From contig NZ_FZOI01000005.1 of the NCBI RefSeq assembly GCF_900188385.1, forward strand, positions 124,001-188,000: a DNA stretch of 64,000 nucleotides. The letters run 5' to 3'. A program made the position numbers and the translations under genes. Shown piece after piece: positions 1-6,817 of this stretch. Positions within the stretch are counted from its first letter, which is position 1; every line of letters starts with the position of its first letter. The notes under the pieces are model-generated. The model was not told where the DNA came from, made no database searches, and saw only the letters and a program-made list of their open reading frames with translations. Source of the stretch: Azospirillum sp. RU38E. GTDB lineage: Bacteria; Pseudomonadota; Alphaproteobacteria; Azospirillales; Azospirillaceae.

Positions 1-207
1 GGTGGCCAGGCCCTGCAGCTCCGTCTCATCAAAAAAACGCCGCGGCTGGTGCGGGTTGGGCACCACATCGGACAGGCGCAGCATCACCGTATCGCGCAAG
101 CCCTCGGTATCGCCGAACAGCAAATCCGCGCCCGGCCGTTCCAGGCTTTCACCGATGCTTTTCACCACCGGTTGCTGTGCGCCGGCCTTACGCCAATTCT
201 TAACCAT
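1..207 (-). CDS. parB: ParB/Spo0J-family partition protein, N-terminal part (cut by window edge)
   Basis: The reading frame starts at an ATG at 207 and runs off the left edge, giving 69 residues. Residues about 44-66 contain the phrase DVVPNPHQPRRFFDET, the typical opening of the ParB N-terminal (ParB/sulfiredoxin-like, CTP-binding) domain. ParB binds parS sites and loads onto DNA as a clamp, working with ParA to segregate the replicon. The start codon lies inside the end of parA (8-nt overlap, counting from the parB start at 207 to the parA stop at 200), so the two are translated as a coupled parA-parB operon. The helix-turn-helix and C-terminal dimerisation domains are outside the window. 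The family assignment is secure despite the short length; whether it is a chromosomal or plasmid-type ParB cannot be decided from this piece. Confidence 0.85.
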   Translation of the reverse strand, partial: MVKNWRKAGAQQPVVKSIGESLERPGADLLFGDTEGLRDTVMLRLSDVVPNPHQPRRFFDETELQGLAT

Positions 208-1150
208 TGACGATCTCCTGCGCGATGGTGCGGTAAATATTGATCGGATGTGATTTCGGCAGCGCCTTCAAGGGCAATTGCCCGGCATAGGTTGCCTGAT
301 CAATCTCGGTGGAGCGGGGGACGGGTGCGAAAATCCGGGTTTTTGACCCCACCGTCTCCTGCAGATCGGCCAGAACCTGCTGTTCCACCGCAAAATTGCG
401 GTTGAACATGGTGGGCAGGATGCCCAAGACGGTCAGGCTGGGATTCTGCCGGCGCTGGATTTTCTGCACCGTGTCGAAAATCAGCGGAATACCGCGCACA
501 TCATAACGGCTGGCCTTGGTTGGGATCAGCAGCGCATCGGCGGCGATCAGGGCGCTGACAGTGATCAGTGCCAGTTCCGGCGGGCAATCGATGACAATAT
601 AATCATAATCGCGCTGAATTTCCGACAGACGTTCCCGCAGCACATAGCGCCCATCATCCGGGTCCAGCAGGATTTTGATCTGCGCTTCGGCCAGCGCGAT
701 GGTACAGGGCAGCATGTCGAACCCGTCCAGCGCGACGATGGCGTCGCGGATGGCGGTTTCGCCGAACAGCACATCTTCCAGCCCCCGCTTTTCATCCTGC
801 ACGGTCAGCGGGTCCAGCCCCGCCCCTTCCGTGGCGGTGGCCTGCTGATCGGCATCGACGATCAGCACCTTTTTGCCCAGTTCCCCCAGCGCATAGCCCA
901 GATTCAGCGACGTGGTGGTTTTTCCCACCCCGCCCTTCTGGTTGGCGACGGCAATAATCTTGGCGACGCGCTGGCTGGCGGCGGCCAGGAACTCCGCCAC
1001 CCGCACCGGCAGCCGTTCGGCCCCGGATTCCCAGCGGCTGATGGTGGCATTATCATATTTGCGGCCGAGTTTGGTGTTCACCCAGGCAGCAAAGGCCGCC
1101 TGGCTTTCGCCACGGCGCTCGCGGAACTGGCGCAGTTCATCGGGGGTCAT
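200..1150 (-). CDS. parA: ParA-family partition ATPase with N-terminal XRE-like HTH
   Basis: 316 residues. The first ~55 residues look like an XRE/Cro-type helix-turn-helix (phrases ESQAAFAAWVN and NATISRWESG), followed at residues 64-79 by the deviant Walker A motif of ParA proteins (ANQKGGVGKTT, with K72 and K77), and the Walker B region YIVIDCPPEL near residue 184. ParA ATPases form dynamic patches on DNA that move ParB-parS complexes. An N-terminal DNA-binding domain is known in plasmid ParA proteins, where it usually autoregulates the operon; an XRE-type head is the variant here. A perfect 9-bp inverted repeat lies about 45 bases upstream of the start and is a natural operator candidate. 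The ATG at 1150 is the only start that keeps the HTH complete. Confidence 0.93.
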   Translation of the reverse strand: MTPDELRQFRERRGESQAAFAAWVNTKLGRKYDNATISRWESGAERLPVRVAEFLAAASQRVAKIIAVANQKGGVGKTTTSLNLGYALGELGKKVLIVDADQQATATEGAGLDPLTVQDEKRGLEDVLFGETAIRDAIVALDGFDMLPCTIALAEAQIKILLDPDDGRYVLRERLSEIQRDYDYIVIDCPPELALITVSALIAADALLIPTKASRYDVRGIPLIFDTVQKIQRRQNPSLTVLGILPTMFNRNFAVEQQVLADLQETVGSKTRIFAPVPRSTEIDQATYAGQLPLKALPKSHPINIYRTIAQEIVNG

Positions 1151-1194
1151 TGCAGGCCCATCATCGCGTTACGGGATCGGGAAAGCTTGTTGTT

Positions 1195-1214
1195 GGTTGA
1201 GACTTGTCTCAACC
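1195..1214. promoter_or_regulatory. Perfect inverted repeat upstream of parA, probable operator
   Basis: GGTTGAGAC and GTCTCAACC are separated by TT, a 20-bp perfect palindrome with a 2-bp centre. A second, overlapping inverted repeat CTTGTC/GACAAG spans 1203-1221. On the minus strand TTGTCA (1214-1219) precedes the palindrome and could be a -35 element for parAB. Position and symmetry suggest autoregulation by the HTH domain of ParA; binding is inferred. Confidence 0.5.
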
Positions 1215-1242
1215 TGACAAGAAAGTCAATGATGCCCTGTAA

Positions 1243-1449
1243 CCCGTGAAATTCGGCACAAAGAGCGTAGATTGCTACCTCTCATTAAGTGTTTGTAATT
1301 ACAGTGAAAATTATCCGTTCTACACCGTCCCGTTCTTGCTGTGCCAAATTGCACGGGGTCGGTTTCAGGCTTTATGTGCCGGATATCACGGGTCTGTGTG
1401 ACGTCGCACAGCGGCGCGGGAAGCGCCTTACTGTGCCGGATTGTCCGGG
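1243..1449. repeat. Array of four 18-bp repeats beside parAB (iteron- or parS-like)
   Basis: Four imperfect copies of an 18-bp unit, consensus TGTGCCGRATTTCACGGG: 1243-1260 (minus strand), 1340-1357, 1375-1392 and 1432-1449 (plus strand). All keep TGTGCC at one end and CGGG at the other; one carries GCACGGG and one GTCCGGG. Repeats of this size next to a partition operon are usually iterons bound by a replication initiator or centromere sites bound by ParB. No rep gene is visible in the window. Which protein binds is unknown. Confidence 0.55.
1395..1410. promoter_or_regulatory. parS: 16-bp near-palindrome resembling a parS site
   Basis: TGTGTGACGTCGCACA is self-complementary at all but one base pair, has the 16-bp length of a chromosomal parS, and matches the common parS sequence TGTTTCACGTGAAACA at 11 of 16 positions, including the ACGT centre. 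It sits inside the 18-bp repeat array. The match is imperfect, so it may be a diverged plasmid-type site or a coincidence. Confidence 0.35.
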
Positions 1450-1601
1450 GCCGAAACGGCTGCCGCCACCCGGCGCAGCACCCGGTTCCTGTCGCCGCTG
1501 CCGGCCTGTTCAGCCGTTTCGGCTGCTGGGCTTTGTCATGCTGGTTGGTAAGGCAACGCCGCAGGGCGGCGATACAAGCAAATACCCAGGGAGGACAGAC
1601 C

Positions 1602-2825
1602 ATGGATATTCATGCCCCGATCAGCAGCGATGCCATCGGCCTGGAAGACCGCTGGTGCGCCCATAATTACAAGCCATTGCCCGTGGTCATCACCCGCGCC
1701 GAAGGGGCCTGGATGTGGGATGAACAGGGGCGACGTTATCTGGACATGATGAGCGCCTATTCGGCGGTCAATCTGGGCCATGGTCATCCGCGCATCCTGC
1801 GCACCCTGATCGAACAGGCGAGCCGGGTCGCCGTCACTTCCCGCGCCTTTCACACCGACCGGCTGGGGCCGTTCCTGGCCCGGCTCTGTGCGTTGACCGG
1901 GCTGGATGGCGCGGTGCCGATGAATACGGGGGCCGAGGCGGTGGAAACCGCTATCAAGGCCGCCCGGCGCTGGGGCCATAGGGTGAAGGGCATCCCCGCC
2001 AACCATGCGCAGATTCTGGTGGCGGAGGGCAATTTCCATGGCCGCACCACCACCATTGTCGGTTTCTCCAGCGAGCCCGCCTATCGGGATGGGTTCGGCC
2101 CCTTCGCCCCCGGCTTCCGCACTGTGCCCTATGGCGATGCGGCGGCGATGGAGGCGGCCATCTGCCCCAACACCGCCGCCATTCTGGTGGAACCGATCCA
2201 GGGGGAAGCCGGCATTGTGGTGCCGCCGGAAGGCTATCTGCGCCAGCTGCGCGAGATTTGCGACCGGCACAATGTGCTGCTGATCCTGGACGAGATTCAA
2301 TCCGGCCTGGGCCGCACCGGCCAATGGTTCGCCTTTCAGCATGAAGCGATCCGCCCCGATGGGCTGTGCCTGGGCAAGGCGCTGGGCGGCGGGGTGCTGC
2401 CGGTTTCCGCCTTTGTCGCCCGCCGCGATGTCATTGACATGTTCGTCCCCGGCAACCATGGCAGCACCTTCGGCGGCAACCCGCTGGCCGCCGCCGTCGG
2501 CCTGACAGCGCTGGAGGTGCTGGAAGAGGAAGGGCTGGTGCAGCGCTCCGCCGAACTGGGCCAGCATATGCGGGACCGGCTGACGGCGCTCGCCCATCCC
2601 GCCATCCGCGCCGTGCGTGGGCGCGGCCTGTGGCTGGGGGTGGAGATCGATCCCGGCTTTGCCAGCGCGCGGGCGGTATGTGAGGCGCTGATGGCCCGCG
2701 GCGTGCTGTCCAAGGAAACGCATGAAACGGTGATCCGCTTCGCCCCGCCTTTGGTGATCGAGCGGGCCGATCTGGATTGGGCCATCGACCGGTTCGCCGA
2801 AACCCTGGAAGCCCTGCGGGCTTAA
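1602..2825 (+). CDS. rocD: Ornithine--oxo-acid aminotransferase
   Basis: 407 residues; a class-III PLP-dependent aminotransferase that converts ornithine and 2-oxoglutarate to glutamate-5-semialdehyde and glutamate. The N-terminal phrase CAHNYKPLPVVI is characteristic of ornithine aminotransferases. PLP-site residues visible: NTGAEAVETAIK at 108-119, the Asp of LILDEIQSG (D230), and the Schiff-base lysine in LGKALGGG (K259). The ATG at 1602 follows a purine-rich GGGAGG at the right distance; the frame is open further upstream but that part crosses the repeat array. The arginase gene follows after 18 bases, so the two form an arginine catabolic operon, with an Lrp-type regulator next. Product assignment is firm because of the arginase neighbour. 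Confidence 0.93.
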   Translation: MDIHAPISSDAIGLEDRWCAHNYKPLPVVITRAEGAWMWDEQGRRYLDMMSAYSAVNLGHGHPRILRTLIEQASRVAVTSRAFHTDRLGPFLARLCALTGLDGAVPMNTGAEAVETAIKAARRWGHRVKGIPANHAQILVAEGNFHGRTTTIVGFSSEPAYRDGFGPFAPGFRTVPYGDAAAMEAAICPNTAAILVEPIQGEAGIVVPPEGYLRQLREICDRHNVLLILDEIQSGLGRTGQWFAFQHEAIRPDGLCLGKALGGGVLPVSAFVARRDVIDMFVPGNHGSTFGGNPLAAAVGLTALEVLEEEGLVQRSAELGQHMRDRLTALAHPAIRAVRGRGLWLGVEIDPGFASARAVCEALMARGVLSKETHETVIRFAPPLVIERADLDWAIDRFAETLEALRA

Positions 2826-2843
2826 GGGCAGGGGAGGCGGAAC

Positions 2844-3797
2844 ATGCAGATGATGACAGGATGCCGAACCGGCTGGTTCGGCCTGATCGGTGCGCCCACC
2901 GATGTGGGCCATACGGATTGCGGGGCGGCCCAGGGGCCGGCAGCCTTGCGTGAAGCCGGGCTATTGCGGCGGTTGGCAGGGACAGCACTGGTGGCCGATA
3001 TGGGCGATGTGACCGGTCCCGCCTATGATGGCACCACCGGGCCGGATGGCAGCCGCAATCTGGCCCAGACGGCCGCCTGGTGTGCGGCGGTGCGCGACCG
3101 GGTGGCCCGCGTGCTGGCCACCGGCGGCACGCCGCTGTTGCTGGGCGGTGATCACGCCATGGCGCTGGGCTCAGTCGCCGCCAGTGCCGCTTATGCCGCC
3201 CGGCTGGGGCGGCCGCTGCATCTGCTGTGGGTGGATGCGCATCCGGATTTCAACACGCCGGAAACCTCCCCGTCCGGCAATACCCATGGCTTGCCGGCGG
3301 CCAGCATCTGTGGGCTGGGGGCGCCGGAATTGCTGGCGGTCGGGGCCTTCACGCCGCTGGTGCCGCCGGGCCGGCTGACCCAGATCGGCGTGCGCGACAT
3401 TGATCCGGGGGAGGCGGAGAATCTGGCCCGCGCCGGGGTGCAGCCGCTGGGCATGGGGATGGTTCGCCAGCACGGCATCACGCCCCTGCTGGCCGATCTG
3501 CTGCAGCGGGTGAAGGCTGAAAATGGCCTGCTGCATGTCAGCTTCGACCTGGATGTGCTGGACCCGGCCATCGCGCCGGGTGTGGGCAGCCCGGTGCCCG
3601 ATGGGCTGGATGCTGCCAGTGCGCGGGTGGCCCTGGCCCTGCTGGGCGACAGCGGGCTGGTCACGGCGCTGGATCTGGTGGAACTGGCGCCGCGTCACGA
3701 CCGCGATGGCCAGACGCTGGACCTGTCCATCGGTTTGCTGACGGACTTTCTGCAGGGGGAAGGGCGGGCAGGCACCATGCCTGACGTGGCCGCGTGA
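2844..3797 (+). CDS. rocF: Arginase
   Basis: 317 residues of the arginase/ureohydrolase fold, hydrolysing arginine to ornithine and urea with a binuclear manganese centre. Metal-ligand motifs are complete: GGDHAMALG (H104), DAHPDFN (D131, H133, D135) and SFDLDVLDP (D235, D237). The GNTHGLP loop near residue 145 corresponds to the substrate-binding GNxHGMP of arginases rather than that of agmatinases. It follows the aminotransferase by 18 bases, with GGGGAGG before the start, and its product ornithine is the substrate of that neighbour. Two further in-frame ATGs lie at residues 3 and 4, so the exact start may differ by a few codons. No urease is present in the window. Confidence 0.94.
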   Translation: MQMMTGCRTGWFGLIGAPTDVGHTDCGAAQGPAALREAGLLRRLAGTALVADMGDVTGPAYDGTTGPDGSRNLAQTAAWCAAVRDRVARVLATGGTPLLLGGDHAMALGSVAASAAYAARLGRPLHLLWVDAHPDFNTPETSPSGNTHGLPAASICGLGAPELLAVGAFTPLVPPGRLTQIGVRDIDPGEAENLARAGVQPLGMGMVRQHGITPLLADLLQRVKAENGLLHVSFDLDVLDPAIAPGVGSPVPDGLDAASARVALALLGDSGLVTALDLVELAPRHDRDGQTLDLSIGLLTDFLQGEGRAGTMPDVAA

Positions 3798-3800
3798 GCG

Positions 3801-3826
3801 GCGGGGGGCTGCGATATCGCCCCCGC
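3801..3826 (+). terminator. GC-rich hairpin after arginase
   Basis: GCGGGGG (3801-3807) pairs with CCCCCGC (3820-3826) just after the arginase stop. There is no clear T-run, so it may attenuate rather than terminate. A TTATAAT sequence at 3832-3838 directly after it could be the -10 box of the Lrp gene. Confidence 0.4.
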
Positions 3827-3867
3827 CCCTGTTATAATGCTCGGCCCCCCACCCAAGGCCCTTGCCC

Positions 3868-4359
3868 ATGAGCCCTTCCCGACGTCGCCTGGACCAGATC
3901 GACCAACGTATCCTGATGGCGCTGCAGCAGGATGGCCGCATTACCAACCAGGCCTTGTCGGAAAAGGTCGGGCTGTCACCGCGCCCCTGCCTGGAACGGG
4001 TGCGCCGGCTGGAACGCGAAGGGCTGATCCGGCGCTATCAGGCGGTGCTGGATATAAGGCGGCTGCAATCCTGTATCACCGTGCTGGCGCAGATCGCCAT
4101 GGAACGGCATGGCCGCGAAAGCCGTCAGCTGTTCGAACGCCGGCTGGCCAATACGCCGGAGGTGGTGGAATGTTTTGAGGTCAGCGGCGCCTTTGATTAT
4201 GTGGCCAAGCTGATCTGCCCGGATATTGATGCCTATCAGGAACTGACGCAAAGCTGGATCGATGACAGCGAACTGGGGGTGGTGCGGGTGACCAGCAACA
4301 TCGTGCTGCGCCCGGTGCGCGACATGGCCCCCATCCCCCTGTTCGGGCAGGAGGAATAA
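3868..4359 (+). CDS. Lrp/AsnC-family transcriptional regulator
   Basis: 163 residues with the standard Lrp layout: an N-terminal winged helix (LDQIDQRILMALQQDGRITN to LSPRPCLERVRRLE) and a C-terminal RAM/AsnC ligand domain (phrases EVVECFEVSGAFDYVAKL and SELGVVRVTSNIVL). These proteins assemble as octamers and sense amino acids. Being directly downstream of the aminotransferase-arginase pair, it is probably the arginine/ornithine-responsive activator of that operon; this role is inferred from context. I chose the ATG at 3868; a TTG six bases upstream is also in frame. A possible promoter sits between it and arginase. Confidence 0.9.
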   Translation: MSPSRRRLDQIDQRILMALQQDGRITNQALSEKVGLSPRPCLERVRRLEREGLIRRYQAVLDIRRLQSCITVLAQIAMERHGRESRQLFERRLANTPEVVECFEVSGAFDYVAKLICPDIDAYQELTQSWIDDSELGVVRVTSNIVLRPVRDMAPIPLFGQEE

Positions 4360-4425
4360 CCGATTGCCCGCTTCACCGCCCATGCGCCCCATGGCAGTCT
4401 GCCGGCATCGGTTCTCAGGTGAAGG

Positions 4426-5310
4426 ATGTCCCCGGGTATGGCATTTTGCGATCTGCTGCCGCAACAGCCGGCACCGCTTTGTCAGCGCCAGATTGCCCTG
4501 ACCGCCCGCCATCTTCTGCCCATCCGCAAAGCGCTGTTCCAGTATCTGCTGGCGATGCGGCGGGAGATTGACCGGGTGCTGGCCCCGCAATGCCTGCCGC
4601 AGATGGGAAAGACCTATCCGCTGGGCCGCTGCCTGGAAATCAGCATGGTGGCCTTTCAGGAGCTGGAGCGCCGCATTGCCGCCCCCGTCCATCCGGTGGA
4701 ACGGGTTCTGGCCAGCTTTGCCGGCCAGGGCGGCATTATCCGCTCCATCTGGGGCGCCTTGCGCGGGCGGTTCTTTCAGAATGCCATGCAGTTTGGCGGG
4801 CTTTATGTCGATGTCGCCAATGATACGGTGACCATCACCAAGCCCAAGGTGGAAATCATGCCCTTGGCGCAGAGCGGGATGGAGCCGGTGCGCGACATCG
4901 CCCATTTCGCAGAGATCGCCGGCATCTATCTGGGCGCCCAGGTCTATCCCAACCTCGTGGTTCCCTCGCTTGCCCCCCTCCTGCCGATGATTGTGGAGGT
5001 GCCGGGCCATTTCCCCACCCTGCATTGCAGTGGCGATTACATGGTGGAACTGCTGATGCGTTCCGGCTTCGGCCTGTCACATGACTGGCTGCAGGCGGCC
5101 CCGCCCCCACCGCCGGAGACATTGGCCCGGCTGGCGACACGGGTGCCGCCGGACCTGCTGGTAGCCGATCCGGTGGCCGGGCGGGCAGCGGCGCTGCAGG
5201 CCTGTCTGGCGGCGCGCGACCATGGCCTGACCAGGAATGCCAGCTGGCGGGCTGAACGGATGCGCGACCATCAGCGCATCCAGTCCCCGCTGTTATACCC
5301 AGAGCCATAG
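4426..5310 (+). CDS. Conserved-looking protein of unknown function
   Basis: 294 residues, no family that I recognise. The protein has no signal peptide and no obvious transmembrane segment; the N-terminal third is rich in helix-forming, basic residues, the middle has a GGLYVDVANDTVTITKPKVE strand-like section, and residues about 225-240 carry a run of prolines. The start at 4426 is preceded closely by AGGTGAAGG; a second ATG four codons later is possible. Its last codons and stop lie inside the first hairpin of a repeated intergenic module (5295-5438), so the gene end and the repeat overlap. It faces acvB convergently. It could be an orphan enzyme or regulator; nothing in the neighbourhood decides. 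Confidence 0.7.
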   Translation: MSPGMAFCDLLPQQPAPLCQRQIALTARHLLPIRKALFQYLLAMRREIDRVLAPQCLPQMGKTYPLGRCLEISMVAFQELERRIAAPVHPVERVLASFAGQGGIIRSIWGALRGRFFQNAMQFGGLYVDVANDTVTITKPKVEIMPLAQSGMEPVRDIAHFAEIAGIYLGAQVYPNLVVPSLAPLLPMIVEVPGHFPTLHCSGDYMVELLMRSGFGLSHDWLQAAPPPPPETLARLATRVPPDLLVADPVAGRAAALQACLAARDHGLTRNASWRAERMRDHQRIQSPLLYPEP

Positions 5311-5438
5311 GTCATGACTCTGGGTATTTAACAGTTCCCTCAATCGCCGGGCGGCGGCGTCCGCCGCCTTGGCTCACGCCGCACGTGCGGCGGGCCGGCA
5401 GTCGCCGGCCTCCAGGGGGCATGTCCCATGCCCCCTGG
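5295..5438 (+). repeat. Five-hairpin intergenic module, copy 1
   Basis: Hairpins in order: ATACCCAGAG/CTCTGGGTAT (5295-5327); GGCGGCG/CGCCGCC; GCCGCAC/GTGCGGC; GGCCGGC/GCCGGCC with loop AGTC; and CCAGGGGGCATG/CATGCCCCCTGG (5412-5438). The same order of stems, with conserved linking sequence and partly different but still complementary arms, recurs at 23,879-24,024 (reversed) and 58,802-58,952. It lies between two convergent genes, so a bidirectional transcription-end or RNA-stability role is plausible. Confidence 0.75.
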
Positions 5439-5440
5439 AG

Positions 5441-6817
5441 TTAGGGGGCGGCCGTCGGTGCTGTCGCCTGCAGGCGCCGCTTCGCCCCGTTGGCAATCAT
5501 CTCCGCCAGATGCTCATAATTCCCGTCGAAATGGTGGCCGCCCTCGGTGGTGATGGTCTCTACCCCCATTTTCTGCAGCGTCGGGCAGAGGCTTTCCTCA
5601 TCCTCCTTGCCGTTGAAGCACTGGATCAGCCCCGGCGGGATGCGCTTCAGTTCCGGCAGTACGGGTTCGGCCTTTTCATCGTCATTGTTCAGGAACTCAT
5701 CCAGCGAGATCTCAAAACTCGCCTTGTCGGACACACCCAGCAGGGAAAGCTGGTGCACCGCCGCCTTATCCTCCTCCGGCAGCTGGTTATAGATGGCGGG
5801 CAGCACATCGGCCCCGAAGGAATAGCCGACCAGCACCACCCGGGCCTCCGGCCATTTCGTGTGGTAGAAGCGGATCATACGTGACAGGTCACGCGCAGCC
5901 TCGGCGGGTTTCTTGTAAGACCAGAAATAACGCAGCATATCCACGCCGATGGTGGGGATACCCTCCGCCACCAGCCGTTCGGCAACATCCTTGTCCAGAT
6001 CGCGCCAGCCGCCATCCCCGGAATAGACAAAAGCCATCACGCCCAGGGCCGGCTTGGTCGGCATTTCCACCAGCGGCAGACTGTCCAGCGTATTGTCATC
6101 CGTTGGTGCCAGGGTGGCGATGCGGGCCATTACCGCCTCGGCCAGGGCATCGGCGGGGAGCGCCGGGCTGTGGATTGGCTCCGGTGCGCGCATGGTGGCG
6201 GCTTCGGTGGTCGCCCGCGCCGGATCGCCGTTACTGGTCACGATTACCTTGGTGAAAAGCGGCGGGCTGTCGCTGTTGATATCATCATTGGGGCAGATTG
6301 GCCGCTTCGGTTCCCCGCCGGGGGCGGGGTCAATGGCCACCACGCCGCCCGTGGTAGCGCGGGATGTTTCCGCCCCGATGCGCAGCGCCAGGGTAGCGCC
6401 GGGGCCGATGCCGGCCAGCACCGGCAGGTGGTAATTGCCGCTGCGCAGATAGCGCTGGGTATTGCGGCTGATATCCTCCACCACCCATTTCGGCTCCAGG
6501 CATTCCACCTTTTCCCGTTCCATGGCGGCCAGAGTCTGATCCAGGCTGGCACCGATGACCAGGATGCCCTGATCGGCCAGGCGTTCGGCCAGTTCCTGTT
6601 CGGCAGCGCCCCAGCCCTTGCCTTGGGAGAACAGGATCACCGCGCCGGTATTGCCGCCGACGGGCTGGTACAGGTGCAGCCGGCCCAGCAGCCCACCGGG
6701 CTGGGTGGGGGGCAGATATCCCGTATGGGGAACGTCGTGCCAGGTACGCCAACCGAAAAATGTCAGCAATGACAAGGTGATGACCCAGATCAGCACCAGC
6801 TTTGCACTTTTACTCAT
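5441..6817 (-). CDS. acvB: AcvB/VirJ-family lysyl-phosphatidylglycerol hydrolase
   Basis: 458 residues. An N-terminal hydrophobic segment (residues 6-22) acts as signal or anchor for the periplasm. The C-terminal half is a VirJ-type alpha/beta-hydrolase with the nucleophile elbow GYSFGAD (S333) and a likely catalytic histidine in EGGHHFDGNY (H428/H429); the N-terminal half is a degenerate second copy, as in AcvB, in which the elbow reads GIGPGA without serine. In Agrobacterium, AcvB hydrolyses lysyl-phosphatidylglycerol made by LpiA. Here the gene starts on a 4-base ATGA overlap with the upstream lpiA gene, the same operon arrangement. Shorter VirJ proteins lack the first half, so AcvB is the better name. 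Confidence 0.87.
   Translation of the reverse strand: MSKSAKLVLIWVITLSLLTFFGWRTWHDVPHTGYLPPTQPGGLLGRLHLYQPVGGNTGAVILFSQGKGWGAAEQELAERLADQGILVIGASLDQTLAAMEREKVECLEPKWVVEDISRNTQRYLRSGNYHLPVLAGIGPGATLALRIGAETSRATTGGVVAIDPAPGGEPKRPICPNDDINSDSPPLFTKVIVTSNGDPARATTEAATMRAPEPIHSPALPADALAEAVMARIATLAPTDDNTLDSLPLVEMPTKPALGVMAFVYSGDGGWRDLDKDVAERLVAEGIPTIGVDMLRYFWSYKKPAEAARDLSRMIRFYHTKWPEARVVLVGYSFGADVLPAIYNQLPEEDKAAVHQLSLLGVSDKASFEISLDEFLNNDDEKAEPVLPELKRIPPGLIQCFNGKEDEESLCPTLQKMGVETITTEGGHHFDGNYEHLAEMIANGAKRRLQATAPTAAP

Larger units (their letters stand above)
1151..1601. other. Intergenic control region between divergent parAB and ornithine aminotransferase
   Basis: 451 bases with no convincing gene. 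It holds the parA palindrome, the four 18-bp repeats, the parS-like palindrome and a 10-bp palindrome TGTAATTACA at 1294-1303. Around 1261-1320 it is clearly more AT-rich than its surroundings. A long open frame runs in phase into the aminotransferase, but it crosses the repeats and has no family similarity, so it is treated as non-coding. Confidence 0.6.

Noticed and set aside
1341-1601. N-terminal extension of the ornithine aminotransferase
   Set aside because: It would translate the repeat array; the ATG at 1602 has the ribosome site and the conserved start of the family.
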